Positions 1 through 9,060 of a DNA stretch of 64,000 bases are shown piece after piece. A program made the translations under genes and the position numbers. The stretch comes from Shewanella fodinae. Lineage in GTDB: Bacteria; Pseudomonadota; Gammaproteobacteria; Enterobacterales; Shewanellaceae. Location of the stretch: the NCBI RefSeq assembly GCF_014651955.1, contig NZ_BMXW01000010.1:1-64000 (forward strand). The letters run 5' to 3'. Every line of letters starts with the position of its first letter. The first letter of the stretch is position 1. The notes under the pieces were generated by a model that was not told the DNA's origin, ran no database searches, and saw only the letters and a list, made by a program, of their open reading frames with translations.

Positions 1-66
1 TACTGCGGCAGTGTGATTGCGGCTCACCGAGCCAGCGGAACAAACTAAAACAAGCTAGCTGGAGCG

Positions 67-735
67 ATGACTACCGTGAAAAAGTGTTCTTTGGTTAGAA
101 ATTGCTCAAAGTGTGCTCCGACCCTACCCATGAAGGGGTTTCCCCAAGTAGGATATTTAAAGAATTACATTACTTCTAAGAATATCATCGTTGGCGATTA
201 TACCTACTACGATGATCCTGAAGGTCCTGAGCGATTTGAAAGCAATGTGCTGTATCATTTTCCATTTATTGGCGACAAGCTCTTAATTGGGAAATTTTGT
301 GCTATTGCTAAAAATGTAAAATTCATTATGAACGGCGCTAATCATAAAATTTCTGGTTTTTCTACATATCCATTCCAAATATTCGGTAATGGTTGGGAAA
401 AAGTAATGCCTAAAGAGGGCGATCTTCCCTACAAAGGTGATACAGACATTGGGAATGACGTTTGGATTGGCTATGAAGCGACGATTATGCCGGGAGTGAA
501 AATTGGCAATGGTGCAATAATAGCAAGTAAATCTGTTGTGGTCTCAGATGTTCCAGCGTATAGCGTTGTGGGTGGCAATCCTGCCAAAGTGATTAAATAT
601 CGATTTGACGATAGTACAATCAGTCAACTTCAAGCTATTGCTTGGTGGGACTGGTGTGCTGAGAAAATTACAGAAAACCTTCACGCGATAGTTGGTTGTG
701 ATCTTGCTGCACTTCAACAAGCAAGCGACATGTGA
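67..735 (+). CDS. Vat-like xenobiotic O-acetyltransferase
   Basis: Left-handed beta-helix acetyltransferase of the hexapeptide xenobiotic family, closest by eye to streptogramin A acetyltransferases (Vat). It would move acetyl from acetyl-CoA to a hydroxyl of an antibiotic-like substrate in the cytoplasm. Visible Vat features are [16 protein letters not shown] with the expected catalytic His at residue 93, STYPF, FGNGWEK, the hexapeptide run [15 protein letters not shown] and GGNPAKVI. Length 222 aa fits the family. The ATG at 67 has GGAG only two bases upstream, so the start is uncertain; Met22 (base 130) is an alternative. A second family member of CatB type follows in the same direction. 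Substrate is inferred, and streptogramin resistance is not proven. Confidence 0.85.
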   Translation: MTTVKKCSLVRNCSKCAPTLPMKGFPQVGYLKNYITSKNIIVGDYTYYDDPEGPERFESNVLYHFPFIGDKLLIGKFCAIAKNVKFIMNGANHKISGFSTYPFQIFGNGWEKVMPKEGDLPYKGDTDIGNDVWIGYEATIMPGVKIGNGAIIASKSVVVSDVPAYSVVGGNPAKVIKYRFDDSTISQLQAIAWWDWCAEKITENLHAIVGCDLAALQQASDM

Positions 736-1070
736 CATAGCATTCCAGCATACATACAGCGGCAACGTGGCTTTAGGCAAAAGCGATGCGTAAGCGCATC
801 GTGGTTTATTTCTGCGCGGCGGAGTTCCCAGAGAGAAGTGAAATTGGATACAGCCTAGTCCTGGCTAAGTCAGGGGATGAACAACTTACACTATTTGTTG
901 GGCGGCATTCTTTGCTAACAACATAAACTGTTGTCACACGCTGAGAGAAAAGCTGTAATTCGAAACTTACGTGTTTGTTTTATTGAACGGGATCAATCCT
1001 ATGCGGGGGATTCCTTGTGCGCGGCATCTAGGCTGCTGTGTCGTCTGAGATAATTTTGGTGTGAACGTAT
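736..1070. other. Intergenic spacer between the two acetyltransferase genes
   Basis: 335 bases with no convincing gene. It holds a 7-bp hairpin at about 784-801 (CGATGCG, loop TAAG) just after the first acetyltransferase, which may act as a weak terminator. I see no clear sigma-70 promoter. A GTTGGGC heptamer at 897-903 resembles an integron R' core, but no partner core was found. Confidence 0.4.
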
Positions 1071-1706
1071 ATGAACAATTATTTTGACAGCCCATTTAAG
1101 GGAAAACCTCTCACAGAGCAGGTCACAAACCCCAATATCAAGGTGGGCCGTTATAGCTACTATTCAGGTTATTATCATGGACATTCCTTTGATGATTGTG
1201 CTCGCTACCTTCTGCCAGATCGCGATGATGTTGATAAATTGATCATTGGAAGTTTTTGTTCCATAGGAACTGGTGCTGCCTTTATCATGGCCGGAAATCA
1301 GGGTCACCGATATGATTGGGCTACATCGTTTCCATTTTTCTATATGAGTGAAGAACCTGCATTTTCGGGCGCCGTTAATGCATACGAGAGTGCAGGCGAT
1401 ACCGTGATAGGAAGCGACGTGTGGATTGGCTCTGAAGCAATGATTATGCCTGGTGTAACGGTGGGGCATGGTGCGGTAATTGGTAGCCGGGCATTAGTAA
1501 CCAAAGATGTTGAGCCATACACAATTGTCGGCGGTAATCCCGCCAAGGTGATAAGAAAGCGCTTCTCTGAACAGGAAATTTCAATGTTGCTGGAGATGAA
1601 ATGGTGGGATTGGCCGTTAGCGCAAATTAAAGAAGCAATGCCTCTTTTGTGTTCGTCTGACATTGCCGGTCTTTTCCATTTTTGGCAGCGTACAACTGCT
1701 GGGTAA
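1071..1706 (+). CDS. catB: CatB-type chloramphenicol acetyltransferase
   Basis: Hexapeptide-repeat acetyltransferase of the CatB (type B CAT) group, expected to O-acetylate chloramphenicol with acetyl-CoA. The N-terminus ([10 protein letters not shown], then [21 protein letters not shown]), GNQGHRYDW with His79 as catalytic residue, [25 protein letters not shown] and GGNPAKVI follow CatB proteins very closely, and 211 aa is the normal length. Chromosomal copies of this family are known in Shewanella and other gammaproteobacteria. The ATG at 1071 gives the family's usual N-terminus. It lies 335 bases after a Vat-like paralogue and 249 bases before a VOC gene, so three possible drug-modifying genes sit together. 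Confidence in the family is high; resistance level is unknown. Confidence 0.92.
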   Translation: MNNYFDSPFKGKPLTEQVTNPNIKVGRYSYYSGYYHGHSFDDCARYLLPDRDDVDKLIIGSFCSIGTGAAFIMAGNQGHRYDWATSFPFFYMSEEPAFSGAVNAYESAGDTVIGSDVWIGSEAMIMPGVTVGHGAVIGSRALVTKDVEPYTIVGGNPAKVIRKRFSEQEISMLLEMKWWDWPLAQIKEAMPLLCSSDIAGLFHFWQRTTAG

Positions 1707-1954
1707 ACAGCTGCCGTCGCCTCTTCGGGGGGGTGATGACCTTTTTCACGTCAAAGCCAGTGGTGTTGGCAATTTAACGTGAGTGCCAGCGTCACTATGA
1801 ATAGTGTTTATCTTCCGCACAAGTTTTATGGGTAATGTTGGCTTTATTTCCCGAAGTAAATCAGGAATCAACGCCCAGCCGTTAGTGCCAGATTCGTAAC
1901 CGCAGCGGTTTTGCCAGATGCAGAGCCGCAAGCTAGGACACAAAGAGGTGGATT

Positions 1955-2320
1955 TTGATTAGCCATATTGACCATATCGTGTTGACGGTGGCGGATATAG
2001 AACGTTCGGTGCGCTTCTATAACCGCGTGCTGAAGATGGAAGAAGTCACATTTGCCAACGGCCGTAAAGCCGTCAAGTTTGGAAATCAAAAGATCAACTT
2101 TCAGTTACTAGGACAGGAGCCCAGAAATTTCGCACGAGTCGGTTCTGGCGATTTATGTTTGATATCCCATTGGTCGTTAGACGAAATATTACAGCACTTG
2201 TCAGCAGAGAGAATAACAGTAATTGAAGGCCCGGTTCAGAAATCGGGAGCGAATGGACCTATTCAGTCTGTTTACTTCTTGGACCCAGATTCAAACTTAA
2301 TTGAAGTCAGCGTTTACTAA
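1955..2320 (+). CDS. VOC (glyoxalase/bleomycin-resistance fold) family protein
   Basis: Small 121-residue vicinal-oxygen-chelate protein made of two beta-alpha-beta-beta-beta modules. It starts with HIDHIVLTVADIERSVRFYNRVL, and the second module ends in VYFLDPDSNLIEVSVY. The first His (HIDH), the Gln/His in mid-protein and the Glu near the C-terminus (LIEV) are the usual metal-binding positions. The start is a TTG with AGAGGTGG close upstream; no ATG fits. VOC proteins include glyoxalase I, fosfomycin-modifying enzymes and bleomycin-binding proteins, and the substrate cannot be told here. Its place after two antibiotic acetyltransferases makes a detoxification role plausible but unproven. Confidence 0.8.
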   Translation: MISHIDHIVLTVADIERSVRFYNRVLKMEEVTFANGRKAVKFGNQKINFQLLGQEPRNFARVGSGDLCLISHWSLDEILQHLSAERITVIEGPVQKSGANGPIQSVYFLDPDSNLIEVSVY

Positions 2321-2322
2321 CT

Positions 2323-2430
2323 ATGAGCGAATTTCCCGTTGTATTTGATGAAAAGCTGGTCGGAGAACATCTTGCAGAAGCTAAATCTGCGGGCGAGCTT
2401 GCGGCATTATGTGGTCGTGGGTTTCGATGA
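2323..2430 (+). CDS. Tiny ORF after the VOC gene (35 aa), possibly a gene remnant
   Basis: ATG two bases after the stop of the VOC gene, so it could be translated by coupling. It encodes 35 residues starting MSEFPVVFDEKLVGEHLAEA and stopping at 2428. No domain is recognised. Dropping one base near 2424 would extend the frame to an end reading GRGFDDPFAS, so this may be the remnant of a longer gene. It could also be a chance ORF. Confidence 0.35.
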   Translation: MSEFPVVFDEKLVGEHLAEAKSAGELAALCGRGFR

Positions 2431-2547
2431 TCCTTTCGCTTCGTGAATTGAACGCAGAAATTTTGCAACTTTGACGGCATCGCTGGCTGTGCCTGTTACA
2501 ATAGCACTTTCAATATCTCATCCCACCATCATTTATCAGGATTTACT

Positions 2548-3927
2548 TTGACAACTATTGCCACCAATTTTGACGCTTTGCCACTTAATGCTTCACTTAT
2601 TGCGACGATGGCGGAGCTGGGATTTACCCAGATGACCCCCATTCAAGCGCGCAGTCTGCCCGCCATTTTACAGGGGCGCGATGTGCTGGCGCAGGCAAAA
2701 ACCGGTTCTGGTAAAACCTGTGCCTTTGGCTTGGGGATTTTACAGCAGCTACAAGTGAGCCGTTTTCGGGTGCAATCCTTGGTGTTGTGTCCTACCCGTG
2801 AACTGGCGGATCAAGTGGCGAGCGAGCTGCGTAAATTTGCCCGAGGTATCCATAACATCAAAATTCTAACCTTATGTGGTGGTACACCGGTCGGCCCGCA
2901 AATTGGCTCATTGGAACATGGTGCGCACATTATTGTGGGCACACCTGGGCGGGTGCTGGAGCACCTGCAACAAGGCCGGTTAAATCTTGATGAGTTGCAG
3001 CAGTGGGTGCTGGATGAAGCGGACCGCATGCTGGAGATGGGTTTTACTGACGCCTTAGAGCAGATCCGCAGTTACCTACCAAAACAGCGGCAAAACCTGC
3101 TGTTTAGTGCCACTTTCCCAGAGGCTATTTTGGCGTTAGCCAAACAAACCCTGCAGCAACCGGTGGAAGTTAAGGTGGAGGATGCGGATGAACATAGCCA
3201 TATTCAGCAGCGTTTTTACCACATTACTAATGCCGAAAGCCGCCGTCAGGCAGTGTATCAATTACTGTTGCAATATCGGCCCCAAAGCGCGGTGGTATTC
3301 TGTAATACCAAGCAGGAGACTCAGGAAGTTGCCGATCTGCTGCGTGATAAAGGCTTTGATGCGGTAGCGCTGCATGGTGATTTGGATCAGCGTCAGCGCG
3401 ATCAGGCATTAGTGGCCTTTGCGCTGAAAAGCGCGGTGGTAATGGTGGCAACCGATGTGGCGGCGCGGGGGTTGGATATCGATGCTTTGGATCTGGTGCT
3501 CAATTATCAACTGGCGTTTGAAGCGGAAGCTCATGTACACCGTATTGGTCGCACAGGACGCGCCGGAGCTAAAGGTATCGCACTGAGTTTGGTGGCTGCC
3601 AATGACGATATGCGTCTGGCATTACTAGAAGACCGATACGGTCAGCTGACGTTTGCCGAATTACCTGAGGTCAGCAATCGCACACCGTTAACGGCCAATA
3701 TGAGTTGTATCCGTATCGAAGGCGGCAAGAAACACAAATTGCGACCCGGCGATATTCTTGGCGCGCTGACTGCTGGTAACGACATTAGTGGCAATGATGT
3801 GGGAAAAATCCAGGTGCATGATATCTGGTCCTATGTGGCGGTGACTCGTAAGTTGGGCAACGCTGCGGCAACAAAATTGTCAAAAGGTAAACTTAAAGGT
3901 AAGTCCTTCCGCGCCTGGGTGCTGTGA
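2548..3927 (+). CDS. dbpA: ATP-dependent RNA helicase DbpA
   Basis: DEAD-box helicase that is activated by hairpin 92 of 23S rRNA and acts in large-subunit assembly. Motifs in order: Q motif (FTQMTPIQ), Walker A AKTGSGKT, PTRELA, TPGR, DEAD in VLDEADRM, SAT in LFSATF, and HRIGRTGRAG. The last 75 residues form the DbpA-specific RNA-binding domain (CIRIEGGKKHKLRPGDILGAL then VGKIQVHD), which separates it from SrmB, RhlB and DeaD. Length 459 aa fits. The start is a TTG preceded by ATCAGG, with no better start. It stands alone between the VOC cluster and a secreted hydrolase, with a hairpin after the stop. Confidence 0.95.
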   Translation: MTTIATNFDALPLNASLIATMAELGFTQMTPIQARSLPAILQGRDVLAQAKTGSGKTCAFGLGILQQLQVSRFRVQSLVLCPTRELADQVASELRKFARGIHNIKILTLCGGTPVGPQIGSLEHGAHIIVGTPGRVLEHLQQGRLNLDELQQWVLDEADRMLEMGFTDALEQIRSYLPKQRQNLLFSATFPEAILALAKQTLQQPVEVKVEDADEHSHIQQRFYHITNAESRRQAVYQLLLQYRPQSAVVFCNTKQETQEVADLLRDKGFDAVALHGDLDQRQRDQALVAFALKSAVVMVATDVAARGLDIDALDLVLNYQLAFEAEAHVHRIGRTGRAGAKGIALSLVAANDDMRLALLEDRYGQLTFAELPEVSNRTPLTANMSCIRIEGGKKHKLRPGDILGALTAGNDISGNDVGKIQVHDIWSYVAVTRKLGNAAATKLSKGKLKGKSFRAWVL

Positions 3928-3960
3928 GGCGTAATCGCAAGTTAACGATGACTTTGGCTG

Positions 3961-3988
3961 ATGCCCAGAACTGCGGCTCTCTGGGCAT
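3961..3988 (+). terminator. Hairpin after dbpA
   Basis: Nine-base arms ATGCCCAGA and TCTGGGCAT separated by about ten bases, 33 bases after the dbpA stop. There is no T-run, so it may be a weak or Rho-assisted terminator. Confidence 0.45.
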
Positions 3989-4109
3989 TGATGTGCCTGA
4001 GTTCACGTCATGTAACATTTTTGGCTTTTGCGACTGTTAAATTATCGCGCTACTGTAGACACATGCGTTATTCCCTACGCTTACTCTAATAAAAATAATG
4101 AGGTCATTA

Positions 4110-6008
4110 ATGAAGCTACATCCCCTGATGCTGGCACTCGCCGCAAGCGCAGTGCTGCCTGTCACTTATGCTGCCGCAACAGTCACACCGATGACGCCAG
4201 ACGGCGTTGCCAGTTATGACAAAATCCGTCCGCAAGCCGATTTTATCAAGCGGGTAGAAATGGTACCGATGCGTGACGGCACCAAGTTGTATACCGTGAT
4301 CCTGATGAAAAAAGGCACCAAGAACGCGCCTATTTTACTGAGCCGTACGCCGTATGATGCCAAAGACGCTTTTGAGCGTACGGGTAGTCAGTCTATGCGT
4401 GAAGTTGTGGATGTCATGGATGTTGAGTTTGTGGAAGATAACTATATTCGGGTGTATCAGGACATCCGAGGTCTGCACAATTCCGAAGGTGATTATGTGA
4501 CTAACCGCCCCCTGGTTGGCCCGCTGAATAACACTGGCATTGATGAATCTACCGACGCCTATGACACCATCGACTGGTTGGTAAAGCATGTGCCTGAGTC
4601 GAATGGTAATGTCGGCATTGTCGGTTCGTCCTATCTGGGATTTACGACCCTGATGGCCGAAATTAACCCGCATCCGGCACTGAAAGCCGCCGTCCCTCAG
4701 AGCCCGATGGTGGATGGTTGGATCGGCGATGATTGGTTCCATAACGGGGCTTTTCGTAACATTAACATTGGTTATACCGTAGAGCAGGGCACTGCCAAAG
4801 CAGAAAGTAGCGGTATTGCGGTCGGTGCCGGTGATGATTACAGCCGTTTCCTGGAAGCGGGATCCACCGGTGACTATCTGAAAAAGTGGGGATTTGAACA
4901 CTATCCCTTTATTCAAAAAATGGTGCAGAACCCGGCGTATAGCGATTTCTGGTCGTTGCAGGCGGTTGACAAAATCATGGCTAAACAGCCGCTGAAAGTA
5001 CCGACCATGTTAGTGGTGGGGCAGTGGGATCAGGAAGATTCGTATGGTGCGCCAGCGGTATACCAGGCGATGGAGCCTAAAGATAAACACAACAATATGG
5101 TGTCGCTGGTGATTGGCCCATGGCGCCACTCTGGCGTGAATCATTACGGTTATAATCTTGGGGCTTTGACCTTTACTGGCGATACCGCCCGCGAGTTCCG
5201 GGTGAAGTACATGAAGCCGTTTTTTGATCACTATCTGAAAGGGGCGCCAGATCCGCAAACGCCACCAGTGCTAACCTATGCCACAGGTGAAAACCATTGG
5301 AATGTGTCACCTAAATGGCCGATGGGAACCCCTAAAAAACTCTATATGACAGGCAATATGGGACTGTCGTTTAATCCCGCTGCTGATACTAACGCGCACG
5401 ATGATTATGTTTCCGACCCGGCAAAGCCTGTGCCTTTTATTCCTCGGCCGATCAATATGGAAGACCCATTCCAGTGGAAGCCTTGGTTGGTGCACGATCA
5501 GCGTTTTGCCTCCAGCCGTCCAGATGTGCTGGTGTATAGCAGTGATGTGTTAGACAAGCCGGTGCATATCATGGGCGCGCCGATGGTTAACCTGTTTGCG
5601 GCTACCTCTGGCACCGATGCCGATTGGGTGGTGAAGCTGGTGGATGTGTATCCCAACACCACGACTGAAGGTGCCGCACAAGGGGCTGTCGGCCCAGAAA
5701 TGACTGGCTTTGAGCTGCCGATAGGCATTGAGATTTTCCGTGGTCGCTATGTCCATGGTTTTGATAAACCCGCCGCATTGACACCAGGCAAAGTGGAACA
5801 CTACCGTTTCGGTTTGCCGAATGTGGACCATGTATTCCTGCCGGGGCATAAGATTATGGTGCAGGTGCAGTCAACCTTGTTCCCCTTGTATGACCGTAAC
5901 CCGCAGACGTTTGTCGATAATATCTTCTTTGCTAAGCCAGCGGATTATAAGAAAGCAACCATGAGCGTATTTCACAGCTCTAACGTTGAACTACCGATCG
6001 CCAAGTAA
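4110..6008 (+). CDS. Secreted CocE/NonD-family (X-Pro dipeptidyl-peptidase S15-like) hydrolase
   Basis: Alpha/beta hydrolase of the CocE/NonD group with an N-terminal S15-like catalytic domain and a C-terminal beta-sandwich (XPDP C) domain from roughly residue 440. A signal peptide is visible (MKLHPLMLALAASAVLPVTYA, cut near AA). The nucleophile motif GSSYLG puts Ser174 at the active site; Asp307 in GQWDQED and His340 in PWRHSG complete the triad. The ATG at 4110 has GAGGT five bases upstream, so I prefer it to the ATG at 4098. Family members hydrolyse esters, acylated antibiotics or X-Pro peptides; the true substrate is not evident. Probably periplasmic. It is monocistronic and ends in a strong terminator. 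Confidence 0.88.
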   Translation: MKLHPLMLALAASAVLPVTYAAATVTPMTPDGVASYDKIRPQADFIKRVEMVPMRDGTKLYTVILMKKGTKNAPILLSRTPYDAKDAFERTGSQSMREVVDVMDVEFVEDNYIRVYQDIRGLHNSEGDYVTNRPLVGPLNNTGIDESTDAYDTIDWLVKHVPESNGNVGIVGSSYLGFTTLMAEINPHPALKAAVPQSPMVDGWIGDDWFHNGAFRNINIGYTVEQGTAKAESSGIAVGAGDDYSRFLEAGSTGDYLKKWGFEHYPFIQKMVQNPAYSDFWSLQAVDKIMAKQPLKVPTMLVVGQWDQEDSYGAPAVYQAMEPKDKHNNMVSLVIGPWRHSGVNHYGYNLGALTFTGDTAREFRVKYMKPFFDHYLKGAPDPQTPPVLTYATGENHWNVSPKWPMGTPKKLYMTGNMGLSFNPAADTNAHDDYVSDPAKPVPFIPRPINMEDPFQWKPWLVHDQRFASSRPDVLVYSSDVLDKPVHIMGAPMVNLFAATSGTDADWVVKLVDVYPNTTTEGAAQGAVGPEMTGFELPIGIEIFRGRYVHGFDKPAALTPGKVEHYRFGLPNVDHVFLPGHKIMVQVQSTLFPLYDRNPQTFVDNIFFAKPADYKKATMSVFHSSNVELPIAK

Positions 6009-6022
6009 GTAGAGTAACAAAG

Positions 6023-6052
6023 AAAAAGCCGCTGGATTGCAGCGGCTTTTTT
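6023..6052. terminator. Rho-independent terminator between convergent genes
   Basis: AAAAAGCCGCT and AGCGGCTTTTTT with a short loop. The arms carry both an A-run and a T-run, so it can serve the CocE-type gene on + and the PLD-like gene on -. Confidence 0.9.
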
Positions 6053-6064
6053 GTCATTGCTTGT

Positions 6065-7279
6065 CTATTTTGCAGTTGCCGGATGTGGCTTTGGATACGC
6101 TTTGTTGATATCCAATGCCGCGGCGTAAGGGCTGTTCCACAACTGCCGCTGCAACTCTCCCAGACGTTTGGCCATTGCCGGATTTTGGATCACTAATTCC
6201 AGATTCCGAGAGGTGTTCATGTAACCGCCTTCCCAGTTGCTGGTGCCAATCCAGGCTATCTTGCCGTCAATCTCCATGGTTTTGCTGTGCAAGGTGCGGG
6301 CAAACGGAATAAAACCTTGTTTGGCTTCTGGTATGGTCACCACTTTCACGTCAATGTTAGGCAGCACCTGCAAACTCTTCAGGTAATCAATATAAGGTTT
6401 GCCAGTATTCCAAGCGGAGATCATCAGGTGGATTTTCACTCCACGTTGGGCGGCGGCGCGTAGTGCATCATCGATGACCGCATAATAGGGCGCAGGCTTT
6501 TTAACACTATAGGATAGCGGCGCATAGGTCATGACGGTGATATAGACTTCCTGTTGCGCCTTCGCCAATAGTTTTGGTAACTCAGTTTCAGAGTCACCGA
6601 CCCCCGCCGGATTGTAGGCGTTAGGGCTGGCCACCAGATAGGCACTCTGGGACTCATCGGCAGCCACCACTTGCTGATTCAACACCGGTACGGGTTTCCC
6701 TTCAGCCAGCAGTTGCTGCGCTTGCCAATCCACATCAAAGATGGCCTGTACTTGCGCCGCGACTTTGCTGTCGCTGATCAGCAGTCCCGTTTCGTGAATA
6801 TGCTTCAGTGCGCGCCAGTCGAAGTTCTGGCTGCCGACGAAAGCGCTTTTACCATCAACCACGATATATTTCGCATGGATAATGCCGCCGCCAATTTTAC
6901 CAAAATCAATCATCTGAAAGCTCAGATTGGGGATGCTCTTGATGGCAGTTAGGGTTGCTTCATTGGACATCCGCAGGCCGTGTTGATCCATCAGAAAACG
7001 AATTTTCACCCCACGCTCACCCGCTTTGCGCAAGTGCTCAAGCACTGGCTCTAATGGTTCTCCGGGTTCGCCAGTCACGTAAAACTGGGCAATGTCGATA
7101 GTGGCTTTAGCTGCATCGAACTGTTGACACCAGACGGTAACGGGATCTGCCAAGTCGGGATTATTCAGTGAGGTTTCCACCGGCGCAGTTTGCACCAGTT
7201 CAAAACCGGGAATGGAAAAGGTGGCATGGGCATTAAGGCTGAGCCCGAGCATACAGAGGCATAAAAAACGAAAACGCAT
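6065..7279 (-). CDS. Secreted phospholipase D-like phosphodiesterase
   Basis: Protein of the PLD superfamily with two HKD motifs: His135 in HAKYIVVDG followed by GSQNFDW, and His331 in HSKTMEIDG followed by GTSNWEGG. The second-motif context resembles the PLD3/PLD4 and poxvirus K4-type branch, whose members act on phospholipids or nucleic acids. A signal peptide (MRFRFLCLCMLGLSLNAHA) implies export to the periplasm. I chose the ATG at 7279 because GGAG lies six bases upstream and the signal peptide starts there; longer frames upstream lack support. Length 404 aa. Both active-site motifs look intact. Substrate unknown: phospholipase, nuclease and transphosphatidylase activities are all possible. 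Confidence 0.87.
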   Translation of the reverse strand: MRFRFLCLCMLGLSLNAHATFSIPGFELVQTAPVETSLNNPDLADPVTVWCQQFDAAKATIDIAQFYVTGEPGEPLEPVLEHLRKAGERGVKIRFLMDQHGLRMSNEATLTAIKSIPNLSFQMIDFGKIGGGIIHAKYIVVDGKSAFVGSQNFDWRALKHIHETGLLISDSKVAAQVQAIFDVDWQAQQLLAEGKPVPVLNQQVVAADESQSAYLVASPNAYNPAGVGDSETELPKLLAKAQQEVYITVMTYAPLSYSVKKPAPYYAVIDDALRAAAQRGVKIHLMISAWNTGKPYIDYLKSLQVLPNIDVKVVTIPEAKQGFIPFARTLHSKTMEIDGKIAWIGTSNWEGGYMNTSRNLELVIQNPAMAKRLGELQRQLWNSPYAAALDINKAYPKPHPATAK

Positions 7280-7568
7280 GGCAACTCCAATCGGTATAAG
7301 TTCGTCGCTCATTATAAGGGTTAGTGTGACGATATTACTTCTGCCTTTGTGACAGAGTGTTTCTATTGTGGGCAATTACGAAGGTAATCTTCCCATTTTT
7401 AATGGATGCTTGGAGCTGGAGATATGGCTTTACCATCTTGGTGGCTGCACGAGTTTGCGTTGGTCGTAACCATCATCAGCGAAAAATTAATCAGTGTTGG
7501 CTGCTGGCACCGCAAATTCCGCTTGTGGTAGCATCAAGCTTCTATAAGACTTTCATCAACTTCCTATT

Positions 7569-8798
7569 ATGAGTGTTCCCTCCACGGCCGATGCCTTGCA
7601 GTCGCTACGTGCGTATCCGGCGTTTATGCGTTATTGGTGTGCGCGACTGGCATCATCTTTTGCTTTTCAGGTTCTGTCGGTCGCAGTGGGCTGGCAGGTA
7701 TATGACATCACCCGTGATCCTTTGGATCTTGGACTGATTGGCCTAGCGCAGTTTGTGCCGTCAGTATTGTTGGCACTGCCTGCCGGCCATGTCGCTGATC
7801 AATTTCCGCGGCGTAAAATTGTGCTGGTGACACAAAGTTGTCAATGGCTAGCGCTGCTGATACTGGTGATGGGCAGTTGGCAGGGATTCCTCAATGAGGG
7901 GCTGATCCTAACGTTAGTGTTTGTCATTGGTGCTTTTAAGGCATTCGAATTTCCAGCGCTGAAATCTATGGTGCCATCATTGGTGCCTGAGAGTTTGCTG
8001 CCTAGAGCGCTGGCGCTGGATGCTTCTGGTATGCAGATGGCGAGCATTGCTGGCCCCGCCTTGGGGGGATTGTTGTATATTGGCGGTCCGGTGTTGACCT
8101 ACGGGCTGTCGGCACTGCTGTATCTGACATCGCTGTCAGTGTTGCTGAAACTGCAATATCACTATGTGCCTGCCGTGCGCCAGCCGATGACGCTGAACAC
8201 GCTATTTGCCGGCGTGAGTTTTATCCGGGCGCGGCCAGTCATCCTAGGGGTGATTTCGCTGGATCTGTTTGCCGTATTATTGGGGGGCGCAACGGCGCTG
8301 TTGCCGGTATTTGCGCGCGACATACTGCATACTGGCCCTTGGGGATTAGGCTTGTTGCGTGCGGCACCTGCTGTGGGCGCTCTCATCATGTCGTTCTGGT
8401 TGGCACGTTACACCTTGCAACGGCGGGTCGGCATGACAATGTTTGGCGCAGTCGCCGGGTTTGGCGTGGCAACCTTGGTGTTTGCCTTGTCAACGAATCT
8501 ATGGCTGTCGCTGGCGGCATTGGCGGCATTAGGCGCGTTTGATATGGTGAGTATGGTGATCCGCGGCGCGTTGGTGCAACTGGAAACGCCGGACGCCATG
8601 CGTGGCCGGGTGACTGCTGTTAACTCAATATTTATCAATACCTCTAATCAGTTAGGCGAATTCGAGTCCGGTATACTGGCGGCAATGGTTGGCGCGGTTA
8701 GTGCCACGGTGATTGGTGGCGTTGGCACGCTAGTGGTTGTGGCGGCTTGGATGCTGATGTTCCCACAAGTGCGTGATCGACAACGGCTCAAAGAATAG
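7569..8798 (+). CDS. MFS transporter (EntS/MFS_3-like exporter)
   Basis: 409-residue major facilitator protein with about twelve hydrophobic segments. It shows the loop 2-3 signature of the family (AGHVADQFPRRKIV) and the N-terminal pattern FMRYWCARLASSFAFQVLSVAVGWQVYD without a long tail, as in EntS-like exporters of siderophores or small molecules. The second half begins near residue 215. The ATG at 7569 has no recognisable ribosome binding site, only TTCCTATT before it, so either the transcript is leaderless or the start is further in. No siderophore gene is next to it, so the substrate stays open. A terminator follows directly. Confidence 0.88.
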   Translation: MSVPSTADALQSLRAYPAFMRYWCARLASSFAFQVLSVAVGWQVYDITRDPLDLGLIGLAQFVPSVLLALPAGHVADQFPRRKIVLVTQSCQWLALLILVMGSWQGFLNEGLILTLVFVIGAFKAFEFPALKSMVPSLVPESLLPRALALDASGMQMASIAGPALGGLLYIGGPVLTYGLSALLYLTSLSVLLKLQYHYVPAVRQPMTLNTLFAGVSFIRARPVILGVISLDLFAVLLGGATALLPVFARDILHTGPWGLGLLRAAPAVGALIMSFWLARYTLQRRVGMTMFGAVAGFGVATLVFALSTNLWLSLAALAALGAFDMVSMVIRGALVQLETPDAMRGRVTAVNSIFINTSNQLGEFESGILAAMVGAVSATVIGGVGTLVVVAAWMLMFPQVRDRQRLKE

Positions 8799-8800
8799 TA

Positions 8801-8828
8801 AAAACGGGGCTTTACTGCCCCGTTTTTT
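8801..8828 (+). terminator. Rho-independent terminator of the MFS gene
   Basis: AAAACGGGGC and GCCCCGTTTTTT around a six-base loop, just after the stop codon. The following 230 bases up to 9060 hold no gene; a TTGACA lies at 8996-9001 but without a well-spaced -10 box. Confidence 0.9.
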
Positions 8829-9060
8829 GTATTGACGGCCCTCTCCACTATTGCTGGCATTGGCGCAACGCGCGCCTGTGGTGTCTTCGTGGACGAGAAT
8901 CTCAAGTTTAGAGTTCAACTCTTTCATTTTAGTTACTTATTTTCCATTATTTTTACAATTTGCTCATGTAGTATGGTCCATGTGCTTTTTTGATTTTGAC
9001 ATGGGTTCGCTAGTCTACACTCATTGTATGCGCGTGCTGTAGCTGAAAGGTGAGGATGAT

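Noticed and set aside
897..903. GTTGGGC heptamer as an integron attC core near the acetyltransferase genes
   Set aside because: No RYYYAAC partner core or attC-like stem was found between the first gene's stop and this site, and no integrase gene is present.
2471..2503. TTGACG and TACAAT as a promoter of dbpA
   Set aside because: The spacing of about 20 bases is too long for a standard sigma-70 promoter.
4028..4219. ORF of 63 codons overlapping the start of the CocE-type hydrolase
   Set aside because: It runs in another frame through the signal peptide of a well-supported gene.
7357..7572. ORF of 71 codons before the MFS gene
   Set aside because: It covers the divergent promoter region, lacks a ribosome binding site and overlaps the MFS start.
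8996..9021. TTGACA and TACACT as a promoter of ercA
   Set aside because: Only 14 bases separate the boxes, so I did not call it.
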